NCBI RefSeq assembly: GCF_036226365.1
Contig: NZ_CP108462.1
Span: 7,720,501-7,784,500, forward strand
Origin: Streptomyces sp. NBC_01262
GTDB lineage: Bacteria; Actinomycetota; Actinomycetes; Streptomycetales; Streptomycetaceae
Direction: 5' to 3'
Length of the DNA: 64,000 nt
Part shown: one piece after another, positions 8,957 to 18,372 of the stretch
How positions within the stretch are numbered: the stretch's first letter is position 1
Layout: the number at the start of each line of letters is the position of its first letter
Notes under the pieces: generated by a model
What the model saw: the letters and a program-made list of their open reading frames with translations, nothing else
Databases searched by the model: none
Told to the model about the DNA's origin: nothing
Position numbers and translations under genes: made by a program

Positions 8957-8984
8957 ACCGCACGACCGCAAAGGACGCCACCCC

Positions 8985-10385
8985 ATGCCACCCCACCCGG
9001 ATCTCGCCGGAGGCGTCGAAGGGACCGGCCACCTGCGGCCGCTGCTGGAGACCGTGCTCGACGCGCTCGCCCAGGGCGCCACGGCCCGGGGCGGGCCCAT
9101 GCCGGCCGGCGGGCCGGAAGCGGTCACCCGGCGCGTGCAGGCGGCCTGCGGAGAGGCGATCCCGGACACCGGCGAGGGCGCACAGGCGGCGCTGCGCAGA
9201 TACGTACGCGCGCTGGCCGAGGGCGCCGCAGACCCGGCGGACCCGCTGTGCGCGGCGCACCTGCACGCGCCGCCGCTGGCGGCGGCCGTCGCGGCGGACC
9301 TGGCGGCGGCCGTCCTCAACCCGTCCCTCGACTCGTGGGACCAGGCGCCCGCGGCGGCCACCATCGAGGCGGAGACCACCGCCGCGCTGGCCGCCCTGGT
9401 CTTCCCCGACCGGCCCGCGCCCGACGTGCTGGTCACCACCGGCGGCACCGAGTCCAACCAGCTCGCCCTCCTGCTGGCCCGCGAGCGCCACCCCGCCGCG
9501 CCCCTCCAGGTGGTCTGCGGGGCCAACGCCCACCACAGCATCCACCGCGCCGCCTGGCTGCTCGGGCTGCCCGAGCCCTTCACCATCCTCACGCCCACCG
9601 GCGTACTGGACCCGGCGGCCGTCGGCCACGCCCTCGCCGACATCTACGACCCCGCGCTGGTCGTCGCCACCGCCGGCACCACCGACACCGGCGCCATCGA
9701 CCCGATCCCCGAGATCGCCCAGGCCGCCGCCACCCACGGCGCCGAACTCCACATCGACGCGGCCTACGGCGGCTCCCTGCTCTTCAGCGACCGTCACGCG
9801 CACAAGCTCGACGGCCTGTCCAAAGCCGCCTCCGTCTCCCTCGACCTGCACAAACTCGGCTGGCAGCCGGTGGCCGCAGGGCTGTTCGCGGTCCCCGACG
9901 CAGCCGACCTCGCGCCGCTGGCCTACCAGGCGGACTACCTCAACGCCACCGACGACACCGAAGCCGGCCTGCCCGACCTCCTCGGCCGCTCGCTGCGCAC
10001 CACCCGGCGCCCCGACATCCTCAAAATCGCCGTCACCCTCAAAGCCCTGGGCCGCGAAGGCCTCGGCGCCCTCATCGACGCCGTCTGCGACCGCGCCCAC
10101 ACCCTCGCCGACCTCGTCGAACGGCACCCCGGGCTCGAACTCCACGCCCGCCCCACCATCAGCACCGTCCTGTTCCGCCCCGCCGGCGCCACCGACGAAC
10201 AGGTCGCCGCCATCCGCCGCCGGCTGATGGACGAAGGCCGAGCCGTCCTCGGCCGCGCCGCCGCCGACGGCCGGCTCTGGCTCAAGGCCACCCTGCTCAA
10301 CCCCGGCACGCGCACCGAAGACCTGGCAACGCTCCTCAGGCTCACCACGGAACCCACGGCACCCACGGAAGGCCCGACCCGATGA
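8985..10385 (+). CDS. PLP-dependent lysine decarboxylase-like (DesA-like)
   Basis: A 466-residue group II pyridoxal-phosphate decarboxylase. The phosphate-binding TTGGTESN is at 151-158, the cofactor-contacting HIDAAYGG at 256-263, and the Schiff-base lysine is Lys290 in SLDLHKLGWQP. The start has AAAGGA 8 bases upstream. The family includes DesA (lysine to cadaverine) and diaminobutyrate decarboxylases. The overlapping downstream gene for a lysine/diamine N-hydroxylase makes a DesA-like role in hydroxamate siderophore precursor supply most likely. No desC or desD homologue follows, so the product must be completed elsewhere or differs from desferrioxamine. Confidence 0.82.
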   Translation: MPPHPDLAGGVEGTGHLRPLLETVLDALAQGATARGGPMPAGGPEAVTRRVQAACGEAIPDTGEGAQAALRRYVRALAEGAADPADPLCAAHLHAPPLAAAVAADLAAAVLNPSLDSWDQAPAAATIEAETTAALAALVFPDRPAPDVLVTTGGTESNQLALLLARERHPAAPLQVVCGANAHHSIHRAAWLLGLPEPFTILTPTGVLDPAAVGHALADIYDPALVVATAGTTDTGAIDPIPEIAQAAATHGAELHIDAAYGGSLLFSDRHAHKLDGLSKAASVSLDLHKLGWQPVAAGLFAVPDAADLAPLAYQADYLNATDDTEAGLPDLLGRSLRTTRRPDILKIAVTLKALGREGLGALIDAVCDRAHTLADLVERHPGLELHARPTISTVLFRPAGATDEQVAAIRRRLMDEGRAVLGRAAADGRLWLKATLLNPGTRTEDLATLLRLTTEPTAPTEGPTR

Positions 10386-11797
10386 CGACCGCCCCGGCAG
10401 CCCCGGCCGCGCAAGACCAGCCCCTCGACCTCCTCGGCATCGGCATCGGCCCCTTCAACCTCTCCCTCGCCGCCCTGGCGGACCGCCTCCCCGCCCTGCG
10501 CACCGCCTTCTACGACCAGCGCCCCGCCTTCCACTGGCACCCCGGCCTGCTCATCGACGGCACCACCCTCCAAGTCCCCTTCCTCGCCGACCTCGTCACC
10601 CTCGCCGACCCCGCCAGCCCCTGGACCTTCCTCAACTACCTCAAGTCCCGCGACCGGCTCTACCCCTTCTACGTCGCCGAGCGATTTCACATCCAACGGG
10701 CCGAATACGACGCCTACTGCCGCTGGGTCGCCCAATCCCTCCCCACCACCCGATTCGGCCACCAGGTCGACACCGTCCGCTGGAACCCCGGCCGGAGCCA
10801 GTTCGAGGTCGACCACACCCAGCTCGACACCAACGGCGAAGCCGAGGCCCTCGGCCGCACCCACGCCCGCAACCTCGTCATCGGCATCGGCACCACCCCC
10901 TACATCCCCGAACCGCTGCGACCCCTCGCCGAAGCCCCCACCGTCCCCGTCGTCCACTCCGCCGACTACCTCAGGCAGCGCGAACGCCTCCTGACCACCC
11001 CCCACGTCACCGTCGTCGGCTCCGGCCAGTCCGGCGCCGAGGTCTTCCTCGACCTCCTGCGGACCCGCCCCGCCGGCGCCGAGGGCCTGACCTGGATCGC
11101 CCGCACCCCCGCCTTCGCCCCCATGGAATACAGCAAGCTCGGCCTGGAACAGTTCACCCCCGACTACACCCGCTACTTCCACGACCTCGCCGAACCCGTA
11201 CGCGACCGGCTCGTCCCCCAGCAGTGGCAGCTCCACAAGGGCATCGACCACGACACCATCAACGCCATCCACGAAGAGCTCTACCGCCGCACCCTCGACG
11301 GCGGCTGGCCCGACGTCACCCTCACCCCCGGCGTCAGCGTCCGCACCGCCGGCCGCCTCGGCACCAACGCCATCGAGCTCCACCTCGAACACGAGCAGCA
11401 GGGCGTACGCACCCGGCTGACCACCAACGCCGCCGTCCTCGCCACCGGATACCGCGAACGCCCCCTCGACCAGCTCCTCGCCCCCCTGGAGCCGTACATC
11501 CGCCGCGACAGCGCCGGCCGCCCCCGCATCGGGCTCGACCACCGCCTCGACCTCGACCCCTCCATTCAGGGCGCCGGCATCTACGTACAGAACGCCGAAC
11601 GCCACACCCACGGCGTCGGCGCCCCCGACCTCGGCCTGGCCGCCTGGCGCTCCGCCGTCATCCTCAACGCCGTCACGGGCGCTCAGCCCTACCCGCTGCC
11701 GTCGCGAACCGCCTTCACCACCTTCGGGCTTCAGCCCGCGCCCGTCACCGTGCCCGCTACCGCTTCCGCACGGCACGCAGGTATTCACGGTTCATAG
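10382..11797 (+). CDS. lysine/diamine N6-hydroxylase (DesB/IucD-like)
   Basis: A 471-residue flavin N-hydroxylating monooxygenase. The FAD motif [12 protein letters not shown] is near residue 20, a second dinucleotide motif [11 protein letters not shown] binds NADPH, and ATGYRERP near the C-terminus is the family signature. It hydroxylates the terminal amine of lysine or cadaverine, the step before acylation to a hydroxamate. The ATG overlaps the stop of the decarboxylase gene (ATGA), so the two are translationally coupled. Its last 41 bases overlap the end of sdhB on the opposite strand, so the pair ends here. The C-terminus runs slightly past the conserved domain. Confidence 0.85.
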   Translation: MTTAPAAPAAQDQPLDLLGIGIGPFNLSLAALADRLPALRTAFYDQRPAFHWHPGLLIDGTTLQVPFLADLVTLADPASPWTFLNYLKSRDRLYPFYVAERFHIQRAEYDAYCRWVAQSLPTTRFGHQVDTVRWNPGRSQFEVDHTQLDTNGEAEALGRTHARNLVIGIGTTPYIPEPLRPLAEAPTVPVVHSADYLRQRERLLTTPHVTVVGSGQSGAEVFLDLLRTRPAGAEGLTWIARTPAFAPMEYSKLGLEQFTPDYTRYFHDLAEPVRDRLVPQQWQLHKGIDHDTINAIHEELYRRTLDGGWPDVTLTPGVSVRTAGRLGTNAIELHLEHEQQGVRTRLTTNAAVLATGYRERPLDQLLAPLEPYIRRDSAGRPRIGLDHRLDLDPSIQGAGIYVQNAERHTHGVGAPDLGLAAWRSAVILNAVTGAQPYPLPSRTAFTTFGLQPAPVTVPATASARHAGIHGS

Positions 11798-12512
11798 CCG
11801 CGATCGACGGCAGCGGAATCCCCTTCGGACACGCCGTCGCGCACTCGCCGGTGTTCGTACAGCCGCCGAAACCCTCGCCGTCCATCGCCGCCACCATCCC
11901 CAGCACCCGCGACTCCCGCTCCGGCCCGCCCTGCGGCAGCACATTCAGGTGATTGACCTTCGCCGATGTGAACAGCATCGCCGAGCCGTTCGGACACGCC
12001 GCCACACACGCCCCGCACCCGATGCACTCCGCATGCTCGAACGCGTAGTCGGCCGCCTCCTTCGGCACCGCCGTCGCATGCGCCTCCGGCGCGCTGCCGG
12101 TCGGCACCGAGATGTATCCGCCCGCCTGGATCACCCGGTCGAACGCCGACCGGTCCACGACCAGATCCCTCACCACCGGGAAAGCGGCCGCCCGCCACGG
12201 CTCGACGTCGATCGTGTCGCCGTCCTCGAAGGCCCGCATGTGCAGCTGGCAGGCCGTCGTCCGCTCCGGGCCGTGCGCCTGCCCGTTGATGACCATGCCG
12301 CAGGCGCCGCAGATGCCCTCACGGCAGTCGTGGTCGAAGGCGACCGGCTCCTCGCCGCCCAGGATCAGCCGCTCGTTGAGGACATCCAGCATCTCCAGGA
12401 AGGACATGTCCGGGCTGATCCCGGCGACCTCGTACGTCACCATCGAGCCCTCGGACCCGGCCGAACGCTGCCGCCAGATGCGCAAGGTGAGTTTCATCGT
12501 CGTCGCAGTCAC
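11757..12512 (-). CDS. sdhB: succinate dehydrogenase/fumarate reductase iron-sulfur subunit
   Basis: A 251-residue subunit carrying electrons from the flavoprotein to the membrane anchor. The [2Fe-2S] ligands are in [10 protein letters not shown] plus a later Cys in TTACQLH, the [4Fe-4S] site is [12 protein letters not shown] and the [3Fe-4S] site is [14 protein letters not shown]. The GTG at 12512 overlaps the sdhA stop (GTGA) and has GCGGAG upstream; an ATG at 12497 is the alternative. It is the last gene of sdhCAB. It overlaps the convergent N-hydroxylase gene by 41 bases, so a terminator between them cannot be intergenic. Confidence 0.93.
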   Translation of the reverse strand: MTATTMKLTLRIWRQRSAGSEGSMVTYEVAGISPDMSFLEMLDVLNERLILGGEEPVAFDHDCREGICGACGMVINGQAHGPERTTACQLHMRAFEDGDTIDVEPWRAAAFPVVRDLVVDRSAFDRVIQAGGYISVPTGSAPEAHATAVPKEAADYAFEHAECIGCGACVAACPNGSAMLFTSAKVNHLNVLPQGGPERESRVLGMVAAMDGEGFGGCTNTGECATACPKGIPLPSIAAMNREYLRAVRKR

Positions 12513-14452
12513 GCGTAGCTCCGCTGAGTGGGGTGTACGTAGTCGAAGACCAGGTCTTCCTTGTGCAGCACCGGCGCGGCGCCCGATCCCGCGAACTCCC
12601 AGGCCGCCACATACGAGAAGCGCTCGTCGTCTCGCAGCGCCTCCCCGTCCGGCGTCCGGCTCTCCTCCCGGAAGTGGCCGCCGCACGACTCCGTCCGGTG
12701 CAGCGCGTCCAGACACATCAGCTCGGCCAGCTCCAGGAAATCCGCCACCCGGTTCGCCTTCTCCAGCGACTGGTTGAACTCCTCGCCACCGCCCGGCACC
12801 TTCACCCGCCGCCAGAACTCCTCCCGCAGTGCCGGAATCCGCAAAAGCGCCTTGCGCAGGCCGCTTTCCGTTCGCGCCATGCCGCACTCGTCCCACATCA
12901 GCTCGCCCAGCTCCCGGTGGAAGGAGTCCGGGGTGCGATCGCCGCCCACGCAGAGCAGCAGGCGCAACTGGTCCTCGACCTCCGCGACGGCCCCGGTGAC
13001 GGCCGGATGACCCGCGCTGACATGGGACAGCCCGCCACGCGCCAAGTAGTCGTTGATCGTCGCCGGAAGCACGAAATAGCCGTCGGCCAGCCCCTGCATC
13101 AGCGCGCTCGCGCCCAGCCGGTTCGCCCCGTGGTCGGAGAAGTTCGCCTCCCCGATCGCGAACAGCCCCGGAACGGTGGTCTGCAGGTCGTAGTCCACCC
13201 ACAGCCCGCCCATCGTGTAATGCACGGCCGGATAGATCCGCATGGGCCGGCCGTACGGATCCTCCGCCGTGATCCGCTCGTACATCTCGAAGAGATTCCC
13301 GTACTTCTCCTCGACCGGGCCCCGCCCCATCCGGGCGATCGCGTCCGCGAAATCCAGATACACCCCCTGCCCGCCGGGACCCACCCCGCGACCCTCGTCG
13401 CACACCGCCTTCGCCGCCCGCGACGCGATGTCACGGGGCACCAGATTGCCGAAGGACGGATACATCCGCTCCAGGTAGTAGTCCCGCTCCTCCTCCGGAA
13501 TCGCACCCGGGGGCCGGGTGTCCCCGGCGGCCTTCGGCACCCAGATCCGGCCGTCGTTGCGCAGCGACTCGCTCATCAGAGTGAGCTTCGACTGATGGTC
13601 CCCCGAGCGCGGAATGCACGTCGGATGGATCTGCGTGAAGCACGGATTGGCGAAGTACGCGCCCCGCCGGTGCGCCCGCCAGATCGCCGTGGCATTCGAC
13701 CCCTGGGCATTGGTCGACAGATGGAACACATTCCCGTAGCCGCCGGTCGCCAGCACCACCGCGTCCCCGAGATGCACCGACACCTCGCCCGACACCAGAT
13801 CCCGCGCCACGATCCCGCGCGCCCGCCCCTCCACCACGACCAGATCCAGCATCTCGGTGCGCGCGTGCAGCGTCACCTTCCCCGCGTCGATCTGCCGCGA
13901 GAGCGCCTGATACGCCCCCAGCAGCAACTGCTGCCCCGTCTGCCCGCGCGCGTAGAACGTCCGCGACACCTGCACCCCGCCGAAGGACCGGGTGTCCAGC
14001 AGCCCGCCGTACTCCCGGGCGAACGGCACACCCTGCGCCACGCACTGGTCGATGATCTGCACCGACACCTCCGCCAGCCGGTGCACATTCGACTCACGGG
14101 CCCGGAAATCGCCGCCCTTGACGGTGTCGTGGAACAGCCGGTGCACACTGTCGCCGTCATTGCGGTAGTTCTTCGCCGCGTTGATCCCGCCCTGCGCGGC
14201 GATGGAATGCGCCCGGCGCGGCGAGTCCTGATAGCAGAACTGCACCACGTCATAGCCCTGCTCGGCCAGCGTCGCCCCCGCCGCACCGCCCGCCAGCCCC
14301 GTCCCCACCACGATCACCGTGTGCTTGCGGCGGTTCGCCGGATTCACCAGCCGCGCCTCGAAACGACGGCGGTCCCAGCGCCCCTCCACCGGCCCGCCCG
14401 GCGCCTTGGTGTCGGCGATCGGCCCGCCCACGCGGTAGTCCAGAAAGTCCAT
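12509..14452 (-). CDS. sdhA: succinate dehydrogenase/fumarate reductase flavoprotein subunit
   Basis: A 647-residue catalytic flavoprotein that oxidises succinate to fumarate or the reverse. The FAD Rossmann motif VVGTGLAGG is at 48-56, [12 protein letters not shown] is the covalent-FAD region, and [12 protein letters not shown] and [14 protein letters not shown] are active-site and FAD-contact motifs. Length and sequence type fit the menaquinone-linked (type B) enzymes of Actinobacteria rather than the roughly 585-residue mitochondrial-like type. The ATG follows the sdhC stop by 2 bases. As Streptomyces usually has two Sdh sets, this may be the second one. Confidence 0.93.
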   Translation of the reverse strand: MDFLDYRVGGPIADTKAPGGPVEGRWDRRRFEARLVNPANRRKHTVIVVGTGLAGGAAGATLAEQGYDVVQFCYQDSPRRAHSIAAQGGINAAKNYRNDGDSVHRLFHDTVKGGDFRARESNVHRLAEVSVQIIDQCVAQGVPFAREYGGLLDTRSFGGVQVSRTFYARGQTGQQLLLGAYQALSRQIDAGKVTLHARTEMLDLVVVEGRARGIVARDLVSGEVSVHLGDAVVLATGGYGNVFHLSTNAQGSNATAIWRAHRRGAYFANPCFTQIHPTCIPRSGDHQSKLTLMSESLRNDGRIWVPKAAGDTRPPGAIPEEERDYYLERMYPSFGNLVPRDIASRAAKAVCDEGRGVGPGGQGVYLDFADAIARMGRGPVEEKYGNLFEMYERITAEDPYGRPMRIYPAVHYTMGGLWVDYDLQTTVPGLFAIGEANFSDHGANRLGASALMQGLADGYFVLPATINDYLARGGLSHVSAGHPAVTGAVAEVEDQLRLLLCVGGDRTPDSFHRELGELMWDECGMARTESGLRKALLRIPALREEFWRRVKVPGGGEEFNQSLEKANRVADFLELAELMCLDALHRTESCGGHFREESRTPDGEALRDDERFSYVAAWEFAGSGAAPVLHKEDLVFDYVHPTQRSYA

Positions 14453-14454
14453 GG

Positions 14455-15144
14455 TCAGTCCACCAATCCGGTCATCACGGAAACGGGCACGATCAGGAAT
14501 CCCGCGGTCAGCGCCACCGCCACCACATTCGCCGCGGCCTTCAGCGCACGGTCCCGGCGCCGGTTCACCGCCCCCAGGGTCTGCGCCGCGCTCCAGAAGC
14601 CGTGCCGGATGTGCAGACCGAGCGCCAGCATCGCGGCGATATAGACCAGATCCACCCACCAGACCCGGAAATCGGCCACCACGTTCTCGTACGGATGGCC
14701 CGCCTCGCCGCGCGGATTCACGGTCAGGGTCGTCAGGTCGAGGATGTGCCACACGATGAACAGCCCCAGGATCACCCCGCCCCACCGCATCGTCCGCGTC
14801 GCGTACGAAGCCCGGCGCCGCTTGTGCGCGTACGCGACGGGCCGGGCGGCGAGATCCCGGCGGCTGAGCTGATACGCGGCCACACCGTGCAGGACGACGC
14901 AGGCCACGAGGCCGGTCCGCTGGATCCACAGGTACCAGTCGCCGTGCAGCACCGGCTCACCGATGGTGCGCAGCCAGGCCGCGTAGCCGTTGAAGCTCTC
15001 CGGCCCGAAGAAGATCTTCAGATTGCCGAGCATGTGCACGATCAGGAACAGCAGCATGAACCCGCCGGTGACGGCCATGACCGCCTTCTTGCCGATCGTC
15101 GAATCCCACAGCCCGATGTTCTTGGGCTTTGTCGCCAATGCCAT
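14455..15144 (-). CDS. sdhC: succinate dehydrogenase cytochrome b subunit
   Basis: A 229-residue integral membrane anchor with about five transmembrane segments. His37, His86 and His133 lie in membrane segments and are candidate haem ligands, as in single-subunit di-haem type B anchors. The start [13 protein letters not shown] at 15144 is preferred; an upstream in-frame start at 15171 would add nine residues that are not membrane-like. It is first in sdhCAB and is divergent from the LysR regulator, with a LysR-type dyad in the gap. Confidence 0.88.
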   Translation of the reverse strand: MALATKPKNIGLWDSTIGKKAVMAVTGGFMLLFLIVHMLGNLKIFFGPESFNGYAAWLRTIGEPVLHGDWYLWIQRTGLVACVVLHGVAAYQLSRRDLAARPVAYAHKRRRASYATRTMRWGGVILGLFIVWHILDLTTLTVNPRGEAGHPYENVVADFRVWWVDLVYIAAMLALGLHIRHGFWSAAQTLGAVNRRRDRALKAAANVVAVALTAGFLIVPVSVMTGLVD

Positions 15145-15202
15145 GCCGACGACGCTAGAACCCGCCCCCACGACAGATCCAAGACATGTTCCGGCTGGTT
15201 TC

Positions 15203-15219
15203 CATAGCCTGTGCCTATG
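15203..15219. promoter_or_regulatory. LysR-type T-N11-A dyad between sdhC and the regulator
   Basis: CATAGCCTGTGCCTATG is a perfect 5-bp dyad around a 7-base centre and contains the T-N11-A core used by LysR-family regulators. It lies 9 bases before the LysR start and about 59 bases before sdhC, so a bound regulator could repress itself and act on sdhCAB. Confidence 0.6.
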
Positions 15220-15227
15220 CTGGACGG

Positions 15228-16127
15228 GTGCAGCTCCAGCAGCTCGTCTACTTCCTCGCCGTGGCCGAAACCCGCCACTTCACCCGCGCCGCCGAACGCG
15301 TACACGTCGCCCAGCCATCCCTCTCCCAGCAGATCAAGGCCCTCGAACACGAACTCGGCGCCGAACTCTTCAGCCGCGCCCGTGGCAACATCGCCCTCAC
15401 CGACGCCGGCCAGGCACTTCTCCCCATCGCCACCCGCATCGTCGCCGACACCGAGACCGCCACCCTGGAAGTCCAGGAACTCGTCCAGCTCCGCCGAGGC
15501 CGCGTCCGCCTCGGCGCCACCCCCAGCCTGTGCACCGGACTCCTGCCGGACGTCCTCGCCGCCTACCACCGCCAGTACCCCGGCATCCAGCTCATCATCG
15601 AAGAAGGCGGCTCCCGCGACCTCGTACGCCAGCTCGCCACCGGCAGCCTCGACCTCGCCCTCATCGTGCTGCCCCTCCACAGCAACGACCCCGCCCTGGA
15701 CGCCACCCCGCTCCTCCACGAGGACCTCGTCGCCGTCACCACCGCCGACACACCCGCGCAACTGCGCATCGAGGACCTCCGCGACCGCCCCCTGGTGATG
15801 TTCCGGCGCGGCTACGACCTGCGCGAACTCACCGTCACCGCCTGCCGCGCCGCCGGCTTCGAACCCACCCTCGCCGTCGAAGGCGGCGAAATGGACGCAG
15901 TCCTCGGCTTCGTCGAAGCAGGCCTCGGCCTCGCCGTCGTCCCCCGCATGGTCGCCCGCCGCCGCCCCGCCCTGCGCGCCACCCCCTTCGCCCCGCCCGG
16001 CCTCACCCGCACCATCGCCCTGGCCCACCGCAAGGACGCCGAGCCCCCGCGCGCCGCCCGCGAACTGCGGCGCGTCCTGCTCGAACACGTACAGCGGGCC
16101 TCCGCCCTGCCAGAGTGGAACCCATGA
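15228..16127 (+). CDS. LysR-family transcriptional regulator
   Basis: A 299-residue regulator. The winged helix-turn-helix is at 1-60 (ETRHFTRAAERVHVAQPSLS) and a two-lobed periplasmic-binding-like effector domain covers about 85-295. The GTG at 15228 starts VQLQQLVYFLAVAE, the usual LysR N-terminus; a frame extension to 15186 adds 14 residues but would run through the dyad operator. It is divergent from sdhCAB, which is its likely target. The effector is unknown; the domain is nearer to CynR/CbbR-type members than OxyR, because the OxyR cysteine pair is not seen. Confidence 0.88.
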   Translation: MQLQQLVYFLAVAETRHFTRAAERVHVAQPSLSQQIKALEHELGAELFSRARGNIALTDAGQALLPIATRIVADTETATLEVQELVQLRRGRVRLGATPSLCTGLLPDVLAAYHRQYPGIQLIIEEGGSRDLVRQLATGSLDLALIVLPLHSNDPALDATPLLHEDLVAVTTADTPAQLRIEDLRDRPLVMFRRGYDLRELTVTACRAAGFEPTLAVEGGEMDAVLGFVEAGLGLAVVPRMVARRRPALRATPFAPPGLTRTIALAHRKDAEPPRAARELRRVLLEHVQRASALPEWNP

Positions 16128-16801
16128 CCACCACCGATCCGCGCCTCGGCGTACGCGGCGAAGCCACCCTCGAAGTCGAACCCGAGCTCGCCCGCATCGC
16201 CGTCACCGCCACCGCCCGCGGCACCGACCGCCGCGACACGCTCAAAGACATCACCCGCCGCAACAACCACATCCTCGACCTGATCAAGGAATACGGCGAC
16301 GCGGTGGACAAACTGGAGACCGGTGGCTTCGTCATCACCCCCGAGCTGCGCGAACGCGGCCGCGGCGAACGCATCCGCGCCTACCACGGCACCGTCCGCA
16401 TCAACGCCACCCTGACCGACTTCACCGCCCTCGGCGAACTCACCACCCGCCTCGCCGACCTCGACCTCACCCGCGTCGACGGCCCCTGGTGGTCCCTGCG
16501 CCACGACTCGCCCGCCTACCGCACCGCCCGGCAGCAGGCCGTCCAGGCCGCCGTCCAGCGCGCCCGCGAATACGCCGAAGCCCTCGGCTCCCGCCTCACC
16601 ACCCTCATTGAGCTCGCCGACGAAGGCGTCCAGCAATCCACCCCCTACCCCCGCGAACGCACCATGCGAGCCGCCTTCGCCGCCGCCCCCGGCTCCGCCG
16701 CCCAGGACACCGCCCCCGCCATCGACCTCGAACCCGAACGCCAGACCGTCTACGCCCAGGTCACGGCTCACTTCACCATGACCGCCCCGGACCTCGGCTG
16801 A
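16124..16801 (+). CDS. SIMPL (DUF541) domain protein
   Basis: A 225-residue SIMPL-domain protein: an early GEATLEVEPELARIAVT segment and a later AVQAAVQRAREYAEALGSRL helix are typical. No signal peptide is seen, unlike many family members, so this one is probably cytoplasmic. The function of the family is poorly known; some members are linked to oxidative stress or to immune signalling in hosts. The ATG overlaps the LysR stop (ATGA), so it is co-translated with the regulator. Confidence 0.75.
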   Translation: MTTTDPRLGVRGEATLEVEPELARIAVTATARGTDRRDTLKDITRRNNHILDLIKEYGDAVDKLETGGFVITPELRERGRGERIRAYHGTVRINATLTDFTALGELTTRLADLDLTRVDGPWWSLRHDSPAYRTARQQAVQAAVQRAREYAEALGSRLTTLIELADEGVQQSTPYPRERTMRAAFAAAPGSAAQDTAPAIDLEPERQTVYAQVTAHFTMTAPDLG

Positions 16802-16875
16802 ACGCGCCCGGTGTGCTCATCGGAGCGGCCCCATGCACATTCACCACTTGTCAACAACCGTTAATCCAGCCGACG

Positions 16876-16904
16876 TTGGACAGTCGCCGGCAACCGGCTA
16901 CCTA
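16876..16904 (+). promoter_or_regulatory. candidate sigma70-type promoter for pyk
   Basis: TTGGAC at 16876-16881 and TACCTA at 16899-16904 are 17 bases apart and 27 bases before the pyk start. The -10 is imperfect (final A instead of T), so this is a candidate only. Confidence 0.35.
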
Positions 16905-16931
16905 CCCGCCGGTAAGTCATAAGCTCGAAAC

Positions 16932-18365
16932 ATGCGCCGAGCGAAAATCGTCTGCACCCTGGGCCCCGCCACCGACACCTACGACCAGATCAAAGCCCTG
17001 GTCGAAGCCGGTATGGACGTAGCCCGCCTCAACATGAGCCACGGCTCCCACGTCGACCACGAAGACCGCTACCGGCGCGTCCGCAAAGCCTCCGACGAAA
17101 TCGGCCACAGCGTCGGCATCCTCGCCGACCTTCAAGGCCCGAAGATCCGCCTCGCCCGCTTCGCCGAAGGCCCCGTACTCCTTGAACGCGGCGACGAATT
17201 CACCATCACCACCGACGACGTCCCCGGCACCCGCGACATCTGCGGCACCACCTACAAAGGCCTCGCCGCCGACGTAAGCCGCGGCGAGCGCATCCTCGTC
17301 GACGACGGCCGCGTCACCCTCGAAGTCACCGACGTGGAAGGCCCCCGCGTCCACACCATGTGCATCGAGGGCGGCCTCATCTCCGACAACAAAGGCCTCA
17401 ACCTCCCCGGCGTCTCCGTCTCCGTCCCCGCCCTCTCGGAGAAGGACATCGACGACCTGCGCTGGGCCCTGCGCATCGGCGCCGACATCATCGCCCTGTC
17501 CTTCGTGCGCAGCGGACGCGACGCCGAGGACGTCCACCGCGTCATGGACCAAGAAGGCCGCCGCGTCCCCGTCATCGCCAAGATCGAGAAGCCGCAGGCC
17601 GTCGACAACCTCGAAGACATCGTCGACGCCTTCGACGGCATCATGGTCGCCCGCGGCGACCTCGGCGTCGAAATGCCCCTCGAAGCGGTGCCCCTCGTGC
17701 AGAAACGAGCCGTCAAACTCGCCAGGCGCAACGCCAAGCCCGTCATCGTCGCCACCCAGATGCTCGACTCCATGATCGACTCCTCCCGCCCCACCCGCGC
17801 CGAGGCCAGCGACGTCGCCAACGCCGTCATGGACGGCGCCGACGCCGTCATGCTCTCCGGCGAGACCAGCGTCGGCAAACACCCCATCGAAACCGTCAAG
17901 GTCATGTCCCGCATCGTCGAAGCGGCCGAGGAAGACATGCTCGCGCCCGGGCTCCCGCCCCTCACCGACCGCAACAAACCCCGCACCCAAGGCGGCGCCG
18001 TCGCCCGCGCCGCCGCCGAAATGGGCGACTTCCTCAACGCCCGGTTCCTCGTCGCCTTCACCCAGTCCGGCGACACCGCCCGCCGCCTCTCCCGCTACCG
18101 CTCACCCATCCCCGTCCTCGCCTTCACCCCCGAGCCCGCCACCCGCTCCCAGCTCAACCTCACCTGGGGCGTCGAGACCTTCCTCGGCCCCGTCGTCCAG
18201 ACCACCGACGCGATCGTCGACCACGTCGACGAGCAACTGCTGCGCATCGGCCGCTGCCAGAAGGGCGACGTCGTGATCATTACCGCGGGCTCTCCGCCGG
18301 GCGTCGCCGGCACGACGAACATGGTCCGGGTGCATCACGTCGGCGAGGACGACTCCCCGAAGTAG
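16932..18365 (+). CDS. pyk: pyruvate kinase
   Basis: A 477-residue glycolytic enzyme that transfers phosphate from phosphoenolpyruvate to ADP. The N-terminus RRAKIVCTLGPAT, the substrate and metal motif MVARGDLGVEMP, the catalytic-lysine signature VIAKIEKPQAVDN and the C-terminal domain starting near 345 are all present. Length is normal. Its own promoter is likely in the 130-base gap upstream. It is monocistronic: the next gene is on the opposite strand only 7 bases away. Confidence 0.97.
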   Translation: MRRAKIVCTLGPATDTYDQIKALVEAGMDVARLNMSHGSHVDHEDRYRRVRKASDEIGHSVGILADLQGPKIRLARFAEGPVLLERGDEFTITTDDVPGTRDICGTTYKGLAADVSRGERILVDDGRVTLEVTDVEGPRVHTMCIEGGLISDNKGLNLPGVSVSVPALSEKDIDDLRWALRIGADIIALSFVRSGRDAEDVHRVMDQEGRRVPVIAKIEKPQAVDNLEDIVDAFDGIMVARGDLGVEMPLEAVPLVQKRAVKLARRNAKPVIVATQMLDSMIDSSRPTRAEASDVANAVMDGADAVMLSGETSVGKHPIETVKVMSRIVEAAEEDMLAPGLPPLTDRNKPRTQGGAVARAAAEMGDFLNARFLVAFTQSGDTARRLSRYRSPIPVLAFTPEPATRSQLNLTWGVETFLGPVVQTTDAIVDHVDEQLLRIGRCQKGDVVIITAGSPPGVAGTTNMVRVHHVGEDDSPK

Positions 18366-18372
18366 CGGCTGG

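Noticed and set aside
8829-8984. Iron box (DmdR/IdeR site) before the lysine decarboxylase gene
   Set aside because: No TTAGGTTAGGCTAACC-like sequence on either strand.
9935-11788. Long open frame opposite the N-hydroxylase gene
   Set aside because: Antisense shadow; Gly/Val/Glu-rich without motifs.
16848-16870. TTGTCA before pyk as another damage promoter
   Set aside because: It continues as ACAACC rather than GTGG and has no fitting -10.
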